A stretch of 64,000 nucleotides of DNA from an uncultured Clostridia bacterium (GCA_947595635.1 CANQEU010000002.1:49116-113115); one strand, 5' to 3'; shown: positions 9,195 through 20,015, counted from the first letter of the stretch. Notes: a model not told the origin generated them from the sequence alone. Numbers and translations: made by a program.

Positions 9195-10514
9195 ATGGCA
9201 AACAAAGATGACTCAAGCAGAGACAGAAATATTCACTGCTCTTTTTGCGGAAAGCCACAGGAGCTTGCCGGAAGATTGATTGCGGGCAACGGCGTATATA
9301 TTTGTGACGAATGTATAGAGCTTTGCAACAGCATCCTGCAGGATGAGCTATCTGCGAAAAAGAACAAAAAGAAAAATAAAAATCTTGATTTTGAGAACCT
9401 GCTCAAGCCTGAGGAAATAAAAGCAAAGCTTGACGAATATGTCATAGGTCAGGATAAAGCAAAGGTTACGCTGAGCGTAGCCGTGTATAATCACTACAAA
9501 AGGATAACTCATTCCGATGAGGATTCCGATTTTGTCAAGAGCAACGTGCTTATGCTCGGCCCTACCGGCACGGGCAAAACCTATTTGGCTCAAACGCTTG
9601 CAAAGGTTCTTGAGGTTCCGTTTGCAATTGCCGACGCCACAACGCTTACTCAGGCGGGATATGTCGGAGAAGATGTTGAAAATATTCTTTTAAGGCTCAT
9701 TCAGGCTGCGGATATGGATGTTGAAAGAGCCGAAAAGGGCATAATCTATATTGATGAAATCGACAAGATCTCACGCAAGTCCGAAAACCCGTCTATAACG
9801 CGTGACGTCAGCGGAGAGGGCGTTCAGCAGGCTCTGCTTAAAATCCTTGAAGGCACTGTTTCCAACGTGCCGCCGCAGGGCGGAAGAAAGCATCCGCAGC
9901 AGGAATTTCTGCAAATCAACACAAAAAATATTTTGTTTATTTGCGGCGGAGCTTTTGACGGAATGGAAAAGGTTGTCGAAAAGAGAACCGGCGGTTCAAG
10001 CCTCGGCTTTGGAGCACAAGTAATGACCAAGAGCGAGCTTAACGAAACCCAATGGATGAGCGAGGTTATTTCACACGACCTTGTAAAATTCGGGCTTATT
10101 CCTGAGCTTGTCGGCAGGCTTCCTGTCATAACGGCTCTCGACGGTCTTGACAAGGCTGCTCTCGTCAGGATTTTAACAGAACCTAAAAACGCGCTTGTTA
10201 AGCAATATCAGCAGCTTTTTGCGCTTGATGACGTTCTTCTTGTTTTTGAGGACGCTTCGCTTGAGGCAATTGCCGATAAAGCGATAGCTGAAAAAACGGG
10301 AGCAAGAGGATTGCGTTCTATTCTTGAGAATATTCTTAGGGATTTGATGTTCAAGGTTCCCTCGGATTCTACAATTGAAAAGGTTATCATTTCTGCCGAA
10401 ACGGTTCATAATCCGGAAAATGTAACGATTATTCATAATCAGCTTAAGGCGCCAATAGCCATGAACATTAACGAGAATGAAACCAAAAAGCCAAGGAAAA
10501 CCAACGCATCTTAA
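9195..10514 (+). CDS. clpX: Clp protease ATP-binding subunit ClpX
   Basis: AAA+ unfoldase that recognises substrates and feeds ClpP. The N-terminal C4 zinc-binding domain uses Cys15, Cys18, Cys37 and Cys40 ([14 protein letters not shown]). The Walker A GPTGTGKT, Walker [11 protein letters not shown] and the GGAFDGMEK region follow, with sensor 2 [10 protein letters not shown] near the end. Length (439 residues) is typical. It lies in the tig-clpP-clpX-lon block and ends before a strong terminator, so lon is likely transcribed separately as well. Confidence 0.97.
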   Translation: MANKDDSSRDRNIHCSFCGKPQELAGRLIAGNGVYICDECIELCNSILQDELSAKKNKKKNKNLDFENLLKPEEIKAKLDEYVIGQDKAKVTLSVAVYNHYKRITHSDEDSDFVKSNVLMLGPTGTGKTYLAQTLAKVLEVPFAIADATTLTQAGYVGEDVENILLRLIQAADMDVERAEKGIIYIDEIDKISRKSENPSITRDVSGEGVQQALLKILEGTVSNVPPQGGRKHPQQEFLQINTKNILFICGGAFDGMEKVVEKRTGGSSLGFGAQVMTKSELNETQWMSEVISHDLVKFGLIPELVGRLPVITALDGLDKAALVRILTEPKNALVKQYQQLFALDDVLLVFEDASLEAIADKAIAEKTGARGLRSILENILRDLMFKVPSDSTIEKVIISAETVHNPENVTIIHNQLKAPIAMNINENETKKPRKTNAS

Positions 10515-10539
10515 ATTTCTTATATTTGATTTTTAATGT

Positions 10540-10574
10540 GAGCTGTAACTTATTCCGAGGTTACAGCTCTTTTT
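10540..10574 (+). terminator. rho-independent terminator between clpX and lon
   Basis: A perfect 10-bp stem GAGCTGTAAC / GTTACAGCTC with a 10-nt loop and TTTTT follows the clpX stop. Confidence 0.88.
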
Positions 10575-10594
10575 AACAGCAGGAGGTATGATAT

Positions 10595-13039
10595 ATGAGC
10601 TTGAATAAAACCGAACAAAAAAATCTGACTCTGCCAATGCTTCCGCTTCGAGGTTTAGTTCTTTTTCCGAATATGAAGCTTCATTTTGATATAGGAAGAA
10701 AAAAATCCGCAAGAGCGGTTGAGGCTGCAATGAAAAGCTCCCAGATTATCTTCATTGCAACACAGAAAAACATAAATAATATTGATCCGGGGCGCAAGGA
10801 TATATATTCGGTCGGCGTAGTTGCAAAGGTTATTCAAATAATAAAACAGCCCGATAATGTAATAAGAGTTGCGGTAGAGGGAATTTACAGGGCTTCCATC
10901 AACGATGTTTACGATTCTTCCTCATACCTGACCGCCGACGTAACACAGCTTCCTTACAATCCGAAAAAGGCTACGACGACCTACGACATAGCCATGCTTA
11001 GAAGCGCAAAGGATATTTTTGAAAGGTATCTTAACCTTATCCCAAGAGCGCCTGCCGATTTGATATTCAAAATGAATAATATCAACTCGACAGAGGAGCT
11101 TTCAAGCTTCATTTCCGCAAATTGCAGTTTGTCGTATGTAAAGAAGCAGGAAATACTTGAAACCGACGACCCCACCATGCGATTGGAGCTTTTGATAGAT
11201 TATCTTACTCAGGAGGTTTATATTCTGAGCGTTGAGGAGGATATTGCTCGCAAGGCAAAAAGCAGAATAGACGAATCGCAGCGTGAGTATTTCCTTAGAG
11301 AACAGATGAAGGTTATAGAGTCCGAAATCGGCGTTGAGGACGAGGAGTATGCGGAGATAGACGAGCTCAGAGAGCGCATTGTTCAGCTTGGGCTTCCTCA
11401 GGAATGCGAAGCACCCCTGCTCAAGGAATGCGACAGGCTTGAAAGAATGCCTTTTGCCTCGCAGGAAGCAGTTGTAATGCGCACATATATTGAAACCTGC
11501 GTCGAATTGCCGTGGAATAACAGTAGCGAGGAGAAAATTGAAATCTCTCAGGCTCGTGAGGAGCTTGATAAAAATCACTTCGGACTCAAAAAGGTAAAGG
11601 AAAATATACTTGAAAACCTTGCTGTGCGCAAGCTTTCGCCTGATGTTAAGGGACAAATATTATGTCTTGTCGGCCCTCCGGGAGTCGGAAAAACCTCAAT
11701 AGCTCAGTCGGTTGCGGCGGCAATAGGCAGAAAATGCCAAAGAATAGCGCTGGGCGGCGTAAGAGATGAGGCTGAAATAAGAGGCCACAGAAGAACATAC
11801 ATCGCTTCAATGCCCGGAAGAATAATAAACGCGATAAAGCTGTCGGGCGTTAATAATCCCGTGCTTATTCTTGACGAGATAGACAAGCTCGGCAACGACT
11901 TCAGAGGCGACCCTACCTCGGCTCTGCTCGAGGTACTTGACAGCGAGCAGAACAAGAAATTTTACGACCATTACATAGATATTCCGTTTGACCTGAGCAA
12001 GGTTATGTTTATAACCACGGCAAACGACCCGTCGATGATACCGCCGCCGCTCAAGGACAGAATGGATGTAATATACCTTGACAGCTATACAAGAGAGGAA
12101 AAATTCCACATAGCAAAGGAACATCTTATTCCAAAGCAGATGAAAAACTGCAAAATCACAAAAAGAATGTTCAAAATAAGCGACGAGGCGATTTACGCGC
12201 TGATAGACGGCTACACAAGAGAGGCCGGAGTAAGAGAGCTTGAAAGAAAAATAGTAGAGCTTTTGCGCAAGGCTGCGATAATGTTTGTCGAGGGCAAGGC
12301 CAAATCTCTGACCGTAAACGACAAAAGACTTGAATCGCTTATCGGGCCTGTAAAGTACAAGACCGAGAGGGCAAAGAAAAAGTCTGAAATCGGCGTTGCA
12401 ACAGGTCTTGCGTGGACGTCTGTGGGCGGTGAAACGCTGCCGATAGAGGTTGCGGTCATCAACGGCTCCGGCAAAATTGAGCTGACAGGCTCACTCGGCG
12501 ACGTTATGCAAGAATCTGCCAAGGCAGCAGTAACTTGCATAAGGACAATGACCGATTACCTTAATATAGAAAAGGATTTTTACAAAAAATACGACATCCA
12601 CATTCATGCGCCGGAGGGAGCTGTTCCAAAGGACGGGCCGTCTGCCGGCATTACAATGGCTACAGCGGTTGCCTCGGCGCTTACAAAAAGACCCGTAAGA
12701 CCGAATATAGCCATGACAGGCGAGATTACCCTAAGAGGCAGAGTGCTGCCGATAGGCGGATTAAAGGAAAAATCAATGGCTGCGTACCGTTACGGAGTTG
12801 ATACGGTAATATATCCGGAGGATAACACCTCTGATATTTCCGAAATCGACGACGCAGTAAAGAGATCTATAAACTTTGTGCCTGTCGAAACAATAACTCA
12901 GGTGCTCGGTCTTGCTCTTGAAAAGACCAAGACGGAAAAAATAAAGACTGAAAAAACCAAGACTGAAAAATCCAAGCTTGAAAAAACCAAGCCTTCAAAA
13001 AAGCTTAAGCCGTCCGACGTCAGGAGGGAGTCGCTGTGA
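10595..13039 (+). CDS. lon: ATP-dependent protease LonA with Lys/Thr/Glu-rich tail
   Basis: Cytosolic AAA+ serine protease for damaged and regulatory proteins. Domains in order: LON substrate-binding domain (about 13-205), AAA+ module with Walker A GPPGVGKT and Walker B ILDEIDKL, and the protease domain with catalytic Ser in [10 protein letters not shown] and Lys in [16 protein letters not shown] precedes the ATG. The last 40 or so residues are a low-complexity tail of near-repeats [20 protein letters not shown] that typical LonA proteins lack. The stop overlaps the engB start. Confidence 0.96.
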   Translation: MSLNKTEQKNLTLPMLPLRGLVLFPNMKLHFDIGRKKSARAVEAAMKSSQIIFIATQKNINNIDPGRKDIYSVGVVAKVIQIIKQPDNVIRVAVEGIYRASINDVYDSSSYLTADVTQLPYNPKKATTTYDIAMLRSAKDIFERYLNLIPRAPADLIFKMNNINSTEELSSFISANCSLSYVKKQEILETDDPTMRLELLIDYLTQEVYILSVEEDIARKAKSRIDESQREYFLREQMKVIESEIGVEDEEYAEIDELRERIVQLGLPQECEAPLLKECDRLERMPFASQEAVVMRTYIETCVELPWNNSSEEKIEISQAREELDKNHFGLKKVKENILENLAVRKLSPDVKGQILCLVGPPGVGKTSIAQSVAAAIGRKCQRIALGGVRDEAEIRGHRRTYIASMPGRIINAIKLSGVNNPVLILDEIDKLGNDFRGDPTSALLEVLDSEQNKKFYDHYIDIPFDLSKVMFITTANDPSMIPPPLKDRMDVIYLDSYTREEKFHIAKEHLIPKQMKNCKITKRMFKISDEAIYALIDGYTREAGVRELERKIVELLRKAAIMFVEGKAKSLTVNDKRLESLIGPVKYKTERAKKKSEIGVATGLAWTSVGGETLPIEVAVINGSGKIELTGSLGDVMQESAKAAVTCIRTMTDYLNIEKDFYKKYDIHIHAPEGAVPKDGPSAGITMATAVASALTKRPVRPNIAMTGEITLRGRVLPIGGLKEKSMAAYRYGVDTVIYPEDNTSDISEIDDAVKRSINFVPVETITQVLGLALEKTKTEKIKTEKTKTEKSKLEKTKPSKKLKPSDVRRESL

Positions 13040-13635
13040 ATATAAACAACTGCGCTTTTGAGGCGTCATACGGCACAGCCGCTCAGCTTCCGCCGTCAAA
13101 GCTGCCTGAGATTATTTTTTCGGGACGCTCAAATGTGGGTAAGTCCTCTTTAATAAATAAGCTTTTAAACAGGAAGGCTTTGGCTAAGGTAAGCGCGACG
13201 CCCGGAAAAACCGCGACGATAAACTTTTTTGACGTTGACAAAAGGGCAAAGTTTGTAGACCTTCCCGGATACGGCTACGCCAAGGTTTCCAAATCGGAGA
13301 AAAACCGCTGGGCTGACCTTGTTGAGGGATATTTTGCAGGCGACAGGAATTTTTGCGTTGTTGTCCAGATAATAGATATGCGCCATAAGCCGACCACCGA
13401 CGACCTCGGTATGCTCGACTTTTTGCTGCACAACAAGCTGCCGTTTATTGTCGTGCTGACAAAAAATGATAAGCTTAACAAATCTCAGCAGGAAAAGCAG
13501 CTTGAATATTTTAGCGAGCTTTTCGCAAAATACAACAATGCGGCATTCTTTCCGTTTTCTGCCCTTAAGGGCGACGGCAGGGACGAAATTCTTGAGTATA
13601 TCAGTAAGGCGGTTGACGATTTCAGCAATTCTTAA
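13036..13635 (+). CDS. engB: Ribosome biogenesis GTP-binding protein YsxC/EngB
   Basis: Essential GTPase acting in late 50S assembly. G1 is GRSNVGKSS, G3 is DLPGYGYAKV and G4 is LTKNDKL; the 199-residue length and TrmE-Era-like fold order match YsxC/YihA. The GTG start at 13036 lies inside the lon stop (4-base overlap) with GGAGG upstream, so it is translationally coupled to lon, the same gene order as in Bacillus. Confidence 0.95.
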   Translation: MNINNCAFEASYGTAAQLPPSKLPEIIFSGRSNVGKSSLINKLLNRKALAKVSATPGKTATINFFDVDKRAKFVDLPGYGYAKVSKSEKNRWADLVEGYFAGDRNFCVVVQIIDMRHKPTTDDLGMLDFLLHNKLPFIVVLTKNDKLNKSQQEKQLEYFSELFAKYNNAAFFPFSALKGDGRDEILEYISKAVDDFSNS

Positions 13636-13679
13636 TTTGCTTTTATAATTACAAATTATTTAATGGGGAGATAAGGGTA

Positions 13680-14984
13680 ATGTTTGTGAACGACTGTTTG
13701 AACGTTAATGAAAAGGGACATCTGACAATTGGCGGATGCGACACAGTAGAGCTTGCCGAAAAATACGGCACGCCTGCTTATGTGCTTGATGAAAATGTAA
13801 TCAGAAACACCTGCAAATCATATGTAAATTCTTTTAAAAAGTATTACAACGGAAACGGACTTCCTCTTTATGCGAGCAAGGCGCTTAGCTGTAAGGCTCT
13901 TTGCGAAATAGCAAATCAGGAGGGAATGGGTCTTGACGTTGTATCGGGCGGAGAGCTTTACACAGCGGTTAAAGCAGGCTTCCCCGTTGAAAAAATACAT
14001 TTTCACGGCAACAATAAAACATATGACGAGCTTTGCTTGGCGGTTGACAGCGGCATTGGCAAAATCGTTGTAGATAACCTCACAGAGCTTGAAACCCTTG
14101 ATAAAATATGCGCCGACAAAAATAAGGTACAAAAAATATCAATGAGGATCAAGCCCGGCGTTGACGCGCATACGCATAATTTCATAAGAACAGGGCAGAT
14201 TGATTCAAAATTTGGCTTTGCGCTTGAAACAGGCGAGGCGCTCAGCGCGGTTAAAGAGGCTATCGAGCTTAAAAATATAGAGCTTACGGAGCTTCACTGC
14301 CATATAGGCTCTCAGATATTCGATATTGACCCCTTTGTAACGGCGGCTGAGATAATGATGGACTTCATTGGCACAATAAAGAGGGAAACCTCTCACACCG
14401 TTACTGAGCTCAACCTCGGCGGAGGATTCGGTATCAAATATACCGACGGCGATAATCCGGAAAAGTACGACAGCTATATGAACGCGGTGTCCGACGCGGT
14501 TCATAAAAAGGCTGAGGAGCACGGACTGCCAATTCCTTTTGTTTACATTGAGCCGGGACGTTCAATCGTAGGCGAGGCAGGCGTCACGCTCTATACCGTC
14601 GGCGCGGTAAAGACAATTCCAAACATAAGGACATATGTCTCAATAGACGGAGGTATGTGCGATAATATAAGATATGCGCTTTATGGCTCCGAATACACGG
14701 TAGTGACCGCGAACAAGGCGGACAAGCCTGCCGATACTGTTGTGACCGTTGCCGGAAAGTGCTGTGAAAGCGGAGATTTAATTCAGGAAAATACGTCTAT
14801 CGCAAAAGCCGAGCCGGGCGACGTTTTGGCTGTTCTTTCCACAGGCGCGTACAACTATTCCATGGCGTCAAATTACAATAGGATACCCAAGCCGCCAATC
14901 GTACTTGTAAACAACGGAAAAGACAGGCTGATAGTCAAGAGAGAGAGCTATGACGACCTTATAAAGAATGACCTTGATTTATAA
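13680..14984 (+). CDS. lysA: Diaminopimelate decarboxylase
   Basis: PLP enzyme producing L-lysine from meso-diaminopimelate. The PLP lysine is Lys67 in PLYASKALS; the glycine-rich LNLGGGFGIKY phosphate-binding loop, the HCHIGSQ motif and the GKCCESGD substrate-binding box are all present. Length is 434 residues. The ATG follows a GGGGAGATAAGGG stretch, an imperfect ribosome site. It is probably cotranscribed with engB or driven by an unseen promoter; no lysine riboswitch fits in the 44-base gap. A strong terminator follows. Confidence 0.95.
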   Translation: MFVNDCLNVNEKGHLTIGGCDTVELAEKYGTPAYVLDENVIRNTCKSYVNSFKKYYNGNGLPLYASKALSCKALCEIANQEGMGLDVVSGGELYTAVKAGFPVEKIHFHGNNKTYDELCLAVDSGIGKIVVDNLTELETLDKICADKNKVQKISMRIKPGVDAHTHNFIRTGQIDSKFGFALETGEALSAVKEAIELKNIELTELHCHIGSQIFDIDPFVTAAEIMMDFIGTIKRETSHTVTELNLGGGFGIKYTDGDNPEKYDSYMNAVSDAVHKKAEEHGLPIPFVYIEPGRSIVGEAGVTLYTVGAVKTIPNIRTYVSIDGGMCDNIRYALYGSEYTVVTANKADKPADTVVTVAGKCCESGDLIQENTSIAKAEPGDVLAVLSTGAYNYSMASNYNRIPKPPIVLVNNGKDRLIVKRESYDDLIKNDLDL

Positions 14985-15031
14985 GCCTGAATATATTAGC
15001 ATTAGAGCTTAAATAATTTTAATATCAATTC

Positions 15032-15073
15032 ATCAGCCGCACAGGAAAAGAAAAGCCTGTGCGGCTGATTCTG
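15032..15073 (+). terminator. terminator after lysA
   Basis: A perfect 14-bp stem ATCAGCCGCACAGG / CCTGTGCGGCTGAT encloses a 10-nt loop, followed by TCTGTTT. Confidence 0.8.
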
Positions 15074-15155
15074 TTTCGGATTATCTCAGCGTGCAAGGCG
15101 GAATAAAAATATATTTGCTTGATTAAAAATAATTTTTAAATTTTGTTATTTCCTC

Positions 15156-15219
15156 TTGACAAATAATGAGAGGGAATATATTATTTAGTAAACAGTGTTC
15201 AATAATTAATCACTGTTAA
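15156..15219 (+). promoter_or_regulatory. sigma-A promoter and candidate TetR operator
   Basis: TTGACA (15156) and TATTAT (15179) are spaced by 17 nt. Just downstream of the -10 an interrupted palindrome TAAACAGTG...CACTGTTAA spans 15189-15219 and would cover the transcription start, a position suited to autorepression by the adjacent TetR protein. The promoter is directly visible; operator function is inferred. Confidence 0.6.
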
Positions 15220-15235
15220 ATCAGGAGGTAAAAAC

Positions 15236-15820
15236 GTGGGTAGAGACAGACAGCAAAGAAAAAATGCAGAAACAAGAAACGCAATTCTTGACGCCGCAAT
15301 CGCCATTGGACTTGAAGAGGGCTTTGACGAGCTGTCAATAAGAAAAATTACAGACAAATTAGGATATTCAGCCGCCATTGTTTATCATTATTTTAAAGAT
15401 AAGCAGGAAATACTTGACACCATCCATAAAAACACGAGCAAAAGTATAATGGAGGCTGTGCGAGTCTGTATAAAGCCTGAAAACAGCTTTTCAGAAAATA
15501 TCAAGCTTGTTTTTAAATTGCTCACCGAAATTTCCATTTATGAGCCCGACGCCTTTAAGCTTATTATTCTTAATAAGTATTCGCATAAGAATGAAAGCGT
15601 TAACGAATGGCTCGATATGATAAGGGAATGCCTTGATATTGCCATAGAAAGAGGCGAGCTCAGGGAGGTCAACGTAAATATTACGGCTTATACTCTGCTT
15701 AACAGCTTTCTTGTCGCGCAAATGATAATAAGCGAAAACGGCGGCAGCGACAAAAAAATGATATGCGACATATTTGAAACAGAGCTTGATATAATCCTCA
15801 ACGGTATTATCAATAAGTAG
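15236..15820 (+). CDS. TetR/AcrR-family transcriptional regulator
   Basis: DNA-binding repressor heading the accessory operon that follows. The N-terminal helix-turn-helix is typical (NAILDAAIAIG...LSIRKITDKLGYSAAIVYHYFKDKQEIL, about residues 14-60), followed by a helical ligand-binding domain with no recognised specificity. It uses a GTG start with GGAGG upstream. The hydrolase gene starts 16 bases after its stop, and a candidate operator overlaps its promoter, so it probably controls itself and the downstream split NRPS-like genes. Confidence 0.9.
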   Translation: MGRDRQQRKNAETRNAILDAAIAIGLEEGFDELSIRKITDKLGYSAAIVYHYFKDKQEILDTIHKNTSKSIMEAVRVCIKPENSFSENIKLVFKLLTEISIYEPDAFKLIILNKYSHKNESVNEWLDMIRECLDIAIERGELREVNVNITAYTLLNSFLVAQMIISENGGSDKKMICDIFETELDIILNGIINK

Positions 15821-15836
15821 GAGATGAAAGCAGTAA

Positions 15837-16790
15837 ATGAACCCGTTAGCCTTGATACTTATAATTGTCTTATCGGCAGCCGCCTGTTTATTGCTGGCAA
15901 TCGTCATCACAACGGTCTATTTTTTTGTATTCACGATCTGCCGCAAGCCTACAGCAACTCTTGAAAAAAACATAAGCGCCAACACAGACTGGAGCCGACA
16001 CCTTGATTTCATTTCAAAAAGCAGACAGTGGCTTAACAGTCGTTCCTTTGAGGATGTATTTATTAAATCCGGCGACGGCTTACGCCTTCACGCTACCTTA
16101 ATAAAAAACAGCGTTGAAACAAAAAGGACGGTAATTTGCTTTCACGGATATACAAGCTGTTCGCTTAACGACTATGTCGCAATTTCGAGGTTCTACTATG
16201 AAAAAGGCTTCAATTTGCTTTTGGTTGACGAAAGAGCCCATGGCAAGAGCGAGGGAAAATATGTGGGCTTTGGGGTATTAGACAGATATGACGCGTTACG
16301 CTGGATAGATTACACGGTACGGCTTTTCGGCAGTGACAGTGTAATCTTCCTGCACGGCATTTCAATGGGCGCTTCCACGGTTCTGATGACGAGCGGACTG
16401 CCGCTTCCCGAAAATGTTAAGGCAATCGTTTCCGACTGCGCCTTCACAAGTGCCTACGATGTGTTCTCACACATACTCAAACGAGATTACCATATACCAA
16501 AATTTCCCATTATGAAGCTTACAGAGCTGCTCACAAGACTGTTTGCGGGCTATGGCTATAAGGATGTGAGTACGCTTGATGAGGTTGCCAAAGCGAAAGT
16601 GCCTATTTTATTTATTCACGGCGACAAGGACGATTTTGTGCCGGTTTGGATGACTGAGAAAAACTATGCCGCCTGCGCATCAAGCAAGAGCTTGCTTATA
16701 GTTAAGGGAGCCGACCACGCGGAGGCTTATTATATAGACAGACAGGCATACGAAAAGGCGATAACAGCCTTTATTAATAAATACGCATAA
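15837..16790 (+). CDS. Membrane-anchored alpha/beta hydrolase
   Basis: Serine hydrolase with an N-terminal membrane anchor (residues 3-32, almost entirely hydrophobic). The nucleophile elbow is GISMGAS, the oxyanion region is CFHGYTS, and the acid and base lie in GDKDDFVPV and KGADHAEAY. At 317 residues it resembles YfhR/Bem46-type or BAAT-like peptidase/esterase proteins. In this operon it could act as an off-loading or editing thioesterase, or hydrolyse an acylated product at the membrane; this is inference from context only. Confidence 0.82.
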   Translation: MNPLALILIIVLSAAACLLLAIVITTVYFFVFTICRKPTATLEKNISANTDWSRHLDFISKSRQWLNSRSFEDVFIKSGDGLRLHATLIKNSVETKRTVICFHGYTSCSLNDYVAISRFYYEKGFNLLLVDERAHGKSEGKYVGFGVLDRYDALRWIDYTVRLFGSDSVIFLHGISMGASTVLMTSGLPLPENVKAIVSDCAFTSAYDVFSHILKRDYHIPKFPIMKLTELLTRLFAGYGYKDVSTLDEVAKAKVPILFIHGDKDDFVPVWMTEKNYAACASSKSLLIVKGADHAEAYYIDRQAYEKAITAFINKYA

Positions 16791-16820
16791 TAGCGTTAAT
16801 AAATTGGAAGGAGAATTAAT

Positions 16821-18209
16821 ATGGAGGCAGAAAAAGAGCTATATCCGCTTGCCGCGTCGCAGAAAATGCACTACTTCACACTTGAACACTGTCCGCTAAA
16901 GCAGGTGCTCAATATCGGCACAGGACTGACTATTGAAATTGATATTGACTTTGATGTTCTGAAGCAGAGCATTTATGAGGCTTATCAGCGGTGCGAGGCG
17001 ATGAGACTGCGTTTTTGCAGGAATGAAAACGGTGAGGTTATGCAATACATTGCCCCAAGGGAGGAGCGTGATATACCGTTTTTTGAATTTTCGCACTGGA
17101 AAGAGCAGGACGCGGAAAACGAGATGAAAAAATGGACTATGGTTCCGTTTGAGCGTTTTAATTCGCCGATGAATAAGATAGTTATGATATCTATGCCCGG
17201 CGGCTACAACGGAATGTATATGTGTGTTGACCATATGACCATGGACGCTCAGTCGATAGTCGGATTTTATACGGACGTTATACAAATATATTGCAGCAAG
17301 GTTTATAACACCGAATATCCAAAGCCGCTTGAATCGTTTATAAAGGTGCTTAAAAAGGATCTTGAATATGAGGCGAACTCCAAATCTCTTGAAAGGGACA
17401 GGCGTTATTGGCAGGATGTAATAAAAAGCTCAGAGCCTATATTCAACGACCTTACAGGCGAGGGGCTGCTTGACAGGCACAGAGCCGAAACGGGCGACCC
17501 GAATATGAGAGCCGCAATTAACGACGGAGCAAGCTGCGAGGCGGACATTGCGCAGTTTCATCTTGAGCCTGACCCGTCAGACGTGCTTGCAAACTTTTGT
17601 GTAGAAAACAATATATCTATGGTTTGTCTTATTTTAATGGCGCTGAGAACGTATATGCAAAAGATGAATCACGGTGAAAGCGATGTTTCCATACAGTCTA
17701 CAATATCAAGGCGCGCAACGCTTGCCGAAAAGAAATCAGGCGGCTCAAGGATACATTTCTTCCCTTGCAGAACGGTAGTCGGGCTTGACAAAACATTTCT
17801 TGAGGGGTGCAGAATAATTCAGCAAAGTCAGAACAGTATGTTCCGCCACGCGAATTTTAATCCGATCGAATATATGACTATGCGTTCAAGGTACTATAAA
17901 AACAAGCCCGGTGAAACATACGAGTCAATAAGTCTTACATATCAGCCGCTCTCAGTTCGCACAAACAAGGATTTGCCTGATATAAAGTACAAATCAAGCT
18001 GGTATTCTAACGGCGTTGCGGCTCAGCCGCTGTATCTTACGGTAATGCACCGCTCTCTTGATAACGGACTTGATTTTTCATTCGAGTACAAAAAGGGAAA
18101 ATACACCTATGAGCAGCTTGAAAAGATATATTATTATGTCACGAGAATAATTTTTGACGGTGTTTTACACCCGAACAAAACTGTAGCAGAAATAATCGCA
18201 AATGCGTAA
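16821..18209 (+). CDS. Stand-alone condensation-domain protein
   Basis: Resembles NRPS condensation / acyltransferase domains (chloramphenicol-acetyltransferase fold) that join an acyl or aminoacyl donor to an acceptor. The active-site motif reads DHMTMDA at residues 137-143, against the classical HHxxxDG: the second, catalytic His (His138) and the Asp are kept but the first His is Asp. The 462-residue length equals one condensation domain with nothing fused. A carrier protein and an adenylating enzyme follow immediately, so it most likely uses the carrier-bound acyl group. The substrate is unknown. Confidence 0.75.
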   Translation: MEAEKELYPLAASQKMHYFTLEHCPLKQVLNIGTGLTIEIDIDFDVLKQSIYEAYQRCEAMRLRFCRNENGEVMQYIAPREERDIPFFEFSHWKEQDAENEMKKWTMVPFERFNSPMNKIVMISMPGGYNGMYMCVDHMTMDAQSIVGFYTDVIQIYCSKVYNTEYPKPLESFIKVLKKDLEYEANSKSLERDRRYWQDVIKSSEPIFNDLTGEGLLDRHRAETGDPNMRAAINDGASCEADIAQFHLEPDPSDVLANFCVENNISMVCLILMALRTYMQKMNHGESDVSIQSTISRRATLAEKKSGGSRIHFFPCRTVVGLDKTFLEGCRIIQQSQNSMFRHANFNPIEYMTMRSRYYKNKPGETYESISLTYQPLSVRTNKDLPDIKYKSSWYSNGVAAQPLYLTVMHRSLDNGLDFSFEYKKGKYTYEQLEKIYYYVTRIIFDGVLHPNKTVAEIIANA

Positions 18210-18225
18210 TAACGGAGGTAGCGGT

Positions 18226-18462
18226 ATGCTTGATAAAATTAAGGAAATAATCACAGAGTTTGTCGATGTTGAGCCCGATGAAATCAAAGAGGATACTCAG
18301 TTTATTTCGGATCTTGGCTTTAACTCATATGATTTTATGAGCTTTTTGGGTGAAATTGAGGACGAATTTGACATTGAAGTAAACGAGCGTGAGGTGCTTA
18401 AAATACGCACGGTAGGCGAAGCAATTGATTATATAAAGGCGTTGCAGGAGCAAGGGGAGTAA
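18226..18462 (+). CDS. Acyl/peptidyl carrier protein
   Basis: Small acidic carrier protein (78 residues) carrying a 4'-phosphopantetheine arm. The attachment serine is Ser34 in DLGFNSYDF, matching the DLGxDS signature with Asn before Ser. The ATG at 18226 has GGAGGT upstream; an ATG upstream in the same frame overlaps the condensation gene and gives a non-conserved extension. It sits between the condensation and adenylation genes and is probably their dedicated carrier, separate from the fatty-acid ACP. Confidence 0.9.
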   Translation: MLDKIKEIITEFVDVEPDEIKEDTQFISDLGFNSYDFMSFLGEIEDEFDIEVNEREVLKIRTVGEAIDYIKALQEQGE

Positions 18463-18467
18463 GCAAA

Positions 18468-20015
18468 ATGGGCGAATATATTTTCAAACCTACAAAACGG
18501 TACAGGGATTTGTCGGAGCTTGTGAGGGATACAGCACGCCTTTACGGCGACAGGGACGCTTTCAGATGGAAATGGAAAAAGCAGTTCCTGTCAAGGACGT
18601 ATAACGATGTTTTAGCCGACAGTATGGCTTTTTCAAATGCTCTTCAAGCCCTCGGACTGATAGGGGAGCATATAGGCGTAATAGGCGCAACAAGTTATCC
18701 GTGGATAATAACCTACTTGGGAGCCGTAAACAGCTCAAGCGTAATAGTTCCCGTTGACAAGGAGCTTTCGGGCGCGGACATATCGGAGCTTTTAAACAGA
18801 GCCGACGTTTCATCGCTTGTGTATGACCGCAATCTTTATGACAGAATAGACGAGATAAAAAGCAAATGCCGAAATATAAGGCTCTATATTGATATGGACG
18901 CGGAGGATAACAACGAAGGCGCATATTCCTTTAATAAATTACTTCAGGACAATCAGGGTGATTTTTCATCAGACATAGACCCTGAAAAAATGTGTTCAAT
19001 TCTTTTCACATCAGGGACTACCGGCAAAAGCAAGGGCGTTATGCTTTCGCACAAAAGCCTGTCGGACAATGCGACCTGTATGGATATGGGGGAGGCCGAC
19101 GGCACGGTGTCGCTCTCTGTATTGCCAATTCATCACGCCTATTGCTTCACCTGCGACGTGCTTTGCTGTATGTGCGGCGGAGTTACAGTCTGCTTTAACG
19201 ATTCCATGATGCGTATTGCTAAAAATATTGCGATTTTTCGTCCGCACATAATGCTTTTGGTGCCTATGATTATTGAATCGCTCAATTACAAGCTCGGCGA
19301 GCTTTCGTCAATGTATCCCGAAACGCCGAAGAGTGAGCTTGCAAAGCGGATTTTCGGCGAGAGGCTCCATACTATCTACAGCGGAGGAGCATATCTTTCT
19401 CCAAAGCTTATCGACGATTTTGCGCAATACGGAATAAATCTGGTACAGGGCTACGGTATGACCGAGTTTTCACCGAGGATAAGCGCAAACACGAGGCAGT
19501 GCGGAAAGAAAAATTCCGTAGGACATATAATACCAAACTGCGAGGCAAAGGTAGTTGACGGCGAAATATGCGTCAAGGGCGACAGTATGATGCTCGGCTA
19601 CTATAAAAATGAAGAAGAAACTGCAAAAACAATATGCGACGGCTGGCTTAAAACAGGAGATTTGGGCTATATTGACGACGACGGCTTTTTGTTTATAACA
19701 GGACGGAGAAAGAATCTTATAATTCTTGCCAACGGAGAGAACGTATCGCCCGAGGAGCTTGAAAACAAATTCAGCGGCTGGCAGCTTGCAAAGGAGCTTA
19801 TGGTTTATTCTGACGGAAACACAATAGTTCTTGAGGTCTATCCAAACAGCGACGTTTTAGAGCAGCTTGGCATAACAGATGTTGAAGCGGCGGTTAAGGC
19901 AAAGGTTGACGAAATTAATTTAGAGCTGCCGCTCTATAAGAGAATAGTTAAAACCGTAGTGCGCAGCAGCGAATTTGAAAAGACCGGCTCAGGGAAAATA
20001 AAAAGAAAGCGCTGA
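18468..20015 (+). CDS. AMP-forming acyl/aminoacyl ligase (adenylation enzyme)
   Basis: ANL-superfamily enzyme that activates a carboxylic acid as the adenylate and loads it on a thiol. Core motifs: P-loop LFTSGTTGKSKGV, A5 GYGMTEFSP, A7 KTGDLGYIDDDG, A8 GRRKNLIILANGENVSPEE, and the A10 lysine in GSGKIKRKR at the C-terminus. Length (515 residues) is a single complete ligase. It starts 5 bases after the carrier gene, so carrier loading is the likely job. The sequence does not tell a fatty from an amino acid substrate. A near-perfect terminator ends the operon. Confidence 0.85.
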   Translation: MGEYIFKPTKRYRDLSELVRDTARLYGDRDAFRWKWKKQFLSRTYNDVLADSMAFSNALQALGLIGEHIGVIGATSYPWIITYLGAVNSSSVIVPVDKELSGADISELLNRADVSSLVYDRNLYDRIDEIKSKCRNIRLYIDMDAEDNNEGAYSFNKLLQDNQGDFSSDIDPEKMCSILFTSGTTGKSKGVMLSHKSLSDNATCMDMGEADGTVSLSVLPIHHAYCFTCDVLCCMCGGVTVCFNDSMMRIAKNIAIFRPHIMLLVPMIIESLNYKLGELSSMYPETPKSELAKRIFGERLHTIYSGGAYLSPKLIDDFAQYGINLVQGYGMTEFSPRISANTRQCGKKNSVGHIIPNCEAKVVDGEICVKGDSMMLGYYKNEEETAKTICDGWLKTGDLGYIDDDGFLFITGRRKNLIILANGENVSPEELENKFSGWQLAKELMVYSDGNTIVLEVYPNSDVLEQLGITDVEAAVKAKVDEINLELPLYKRIVKTVVRSSEFEKTGSGKIKRKR

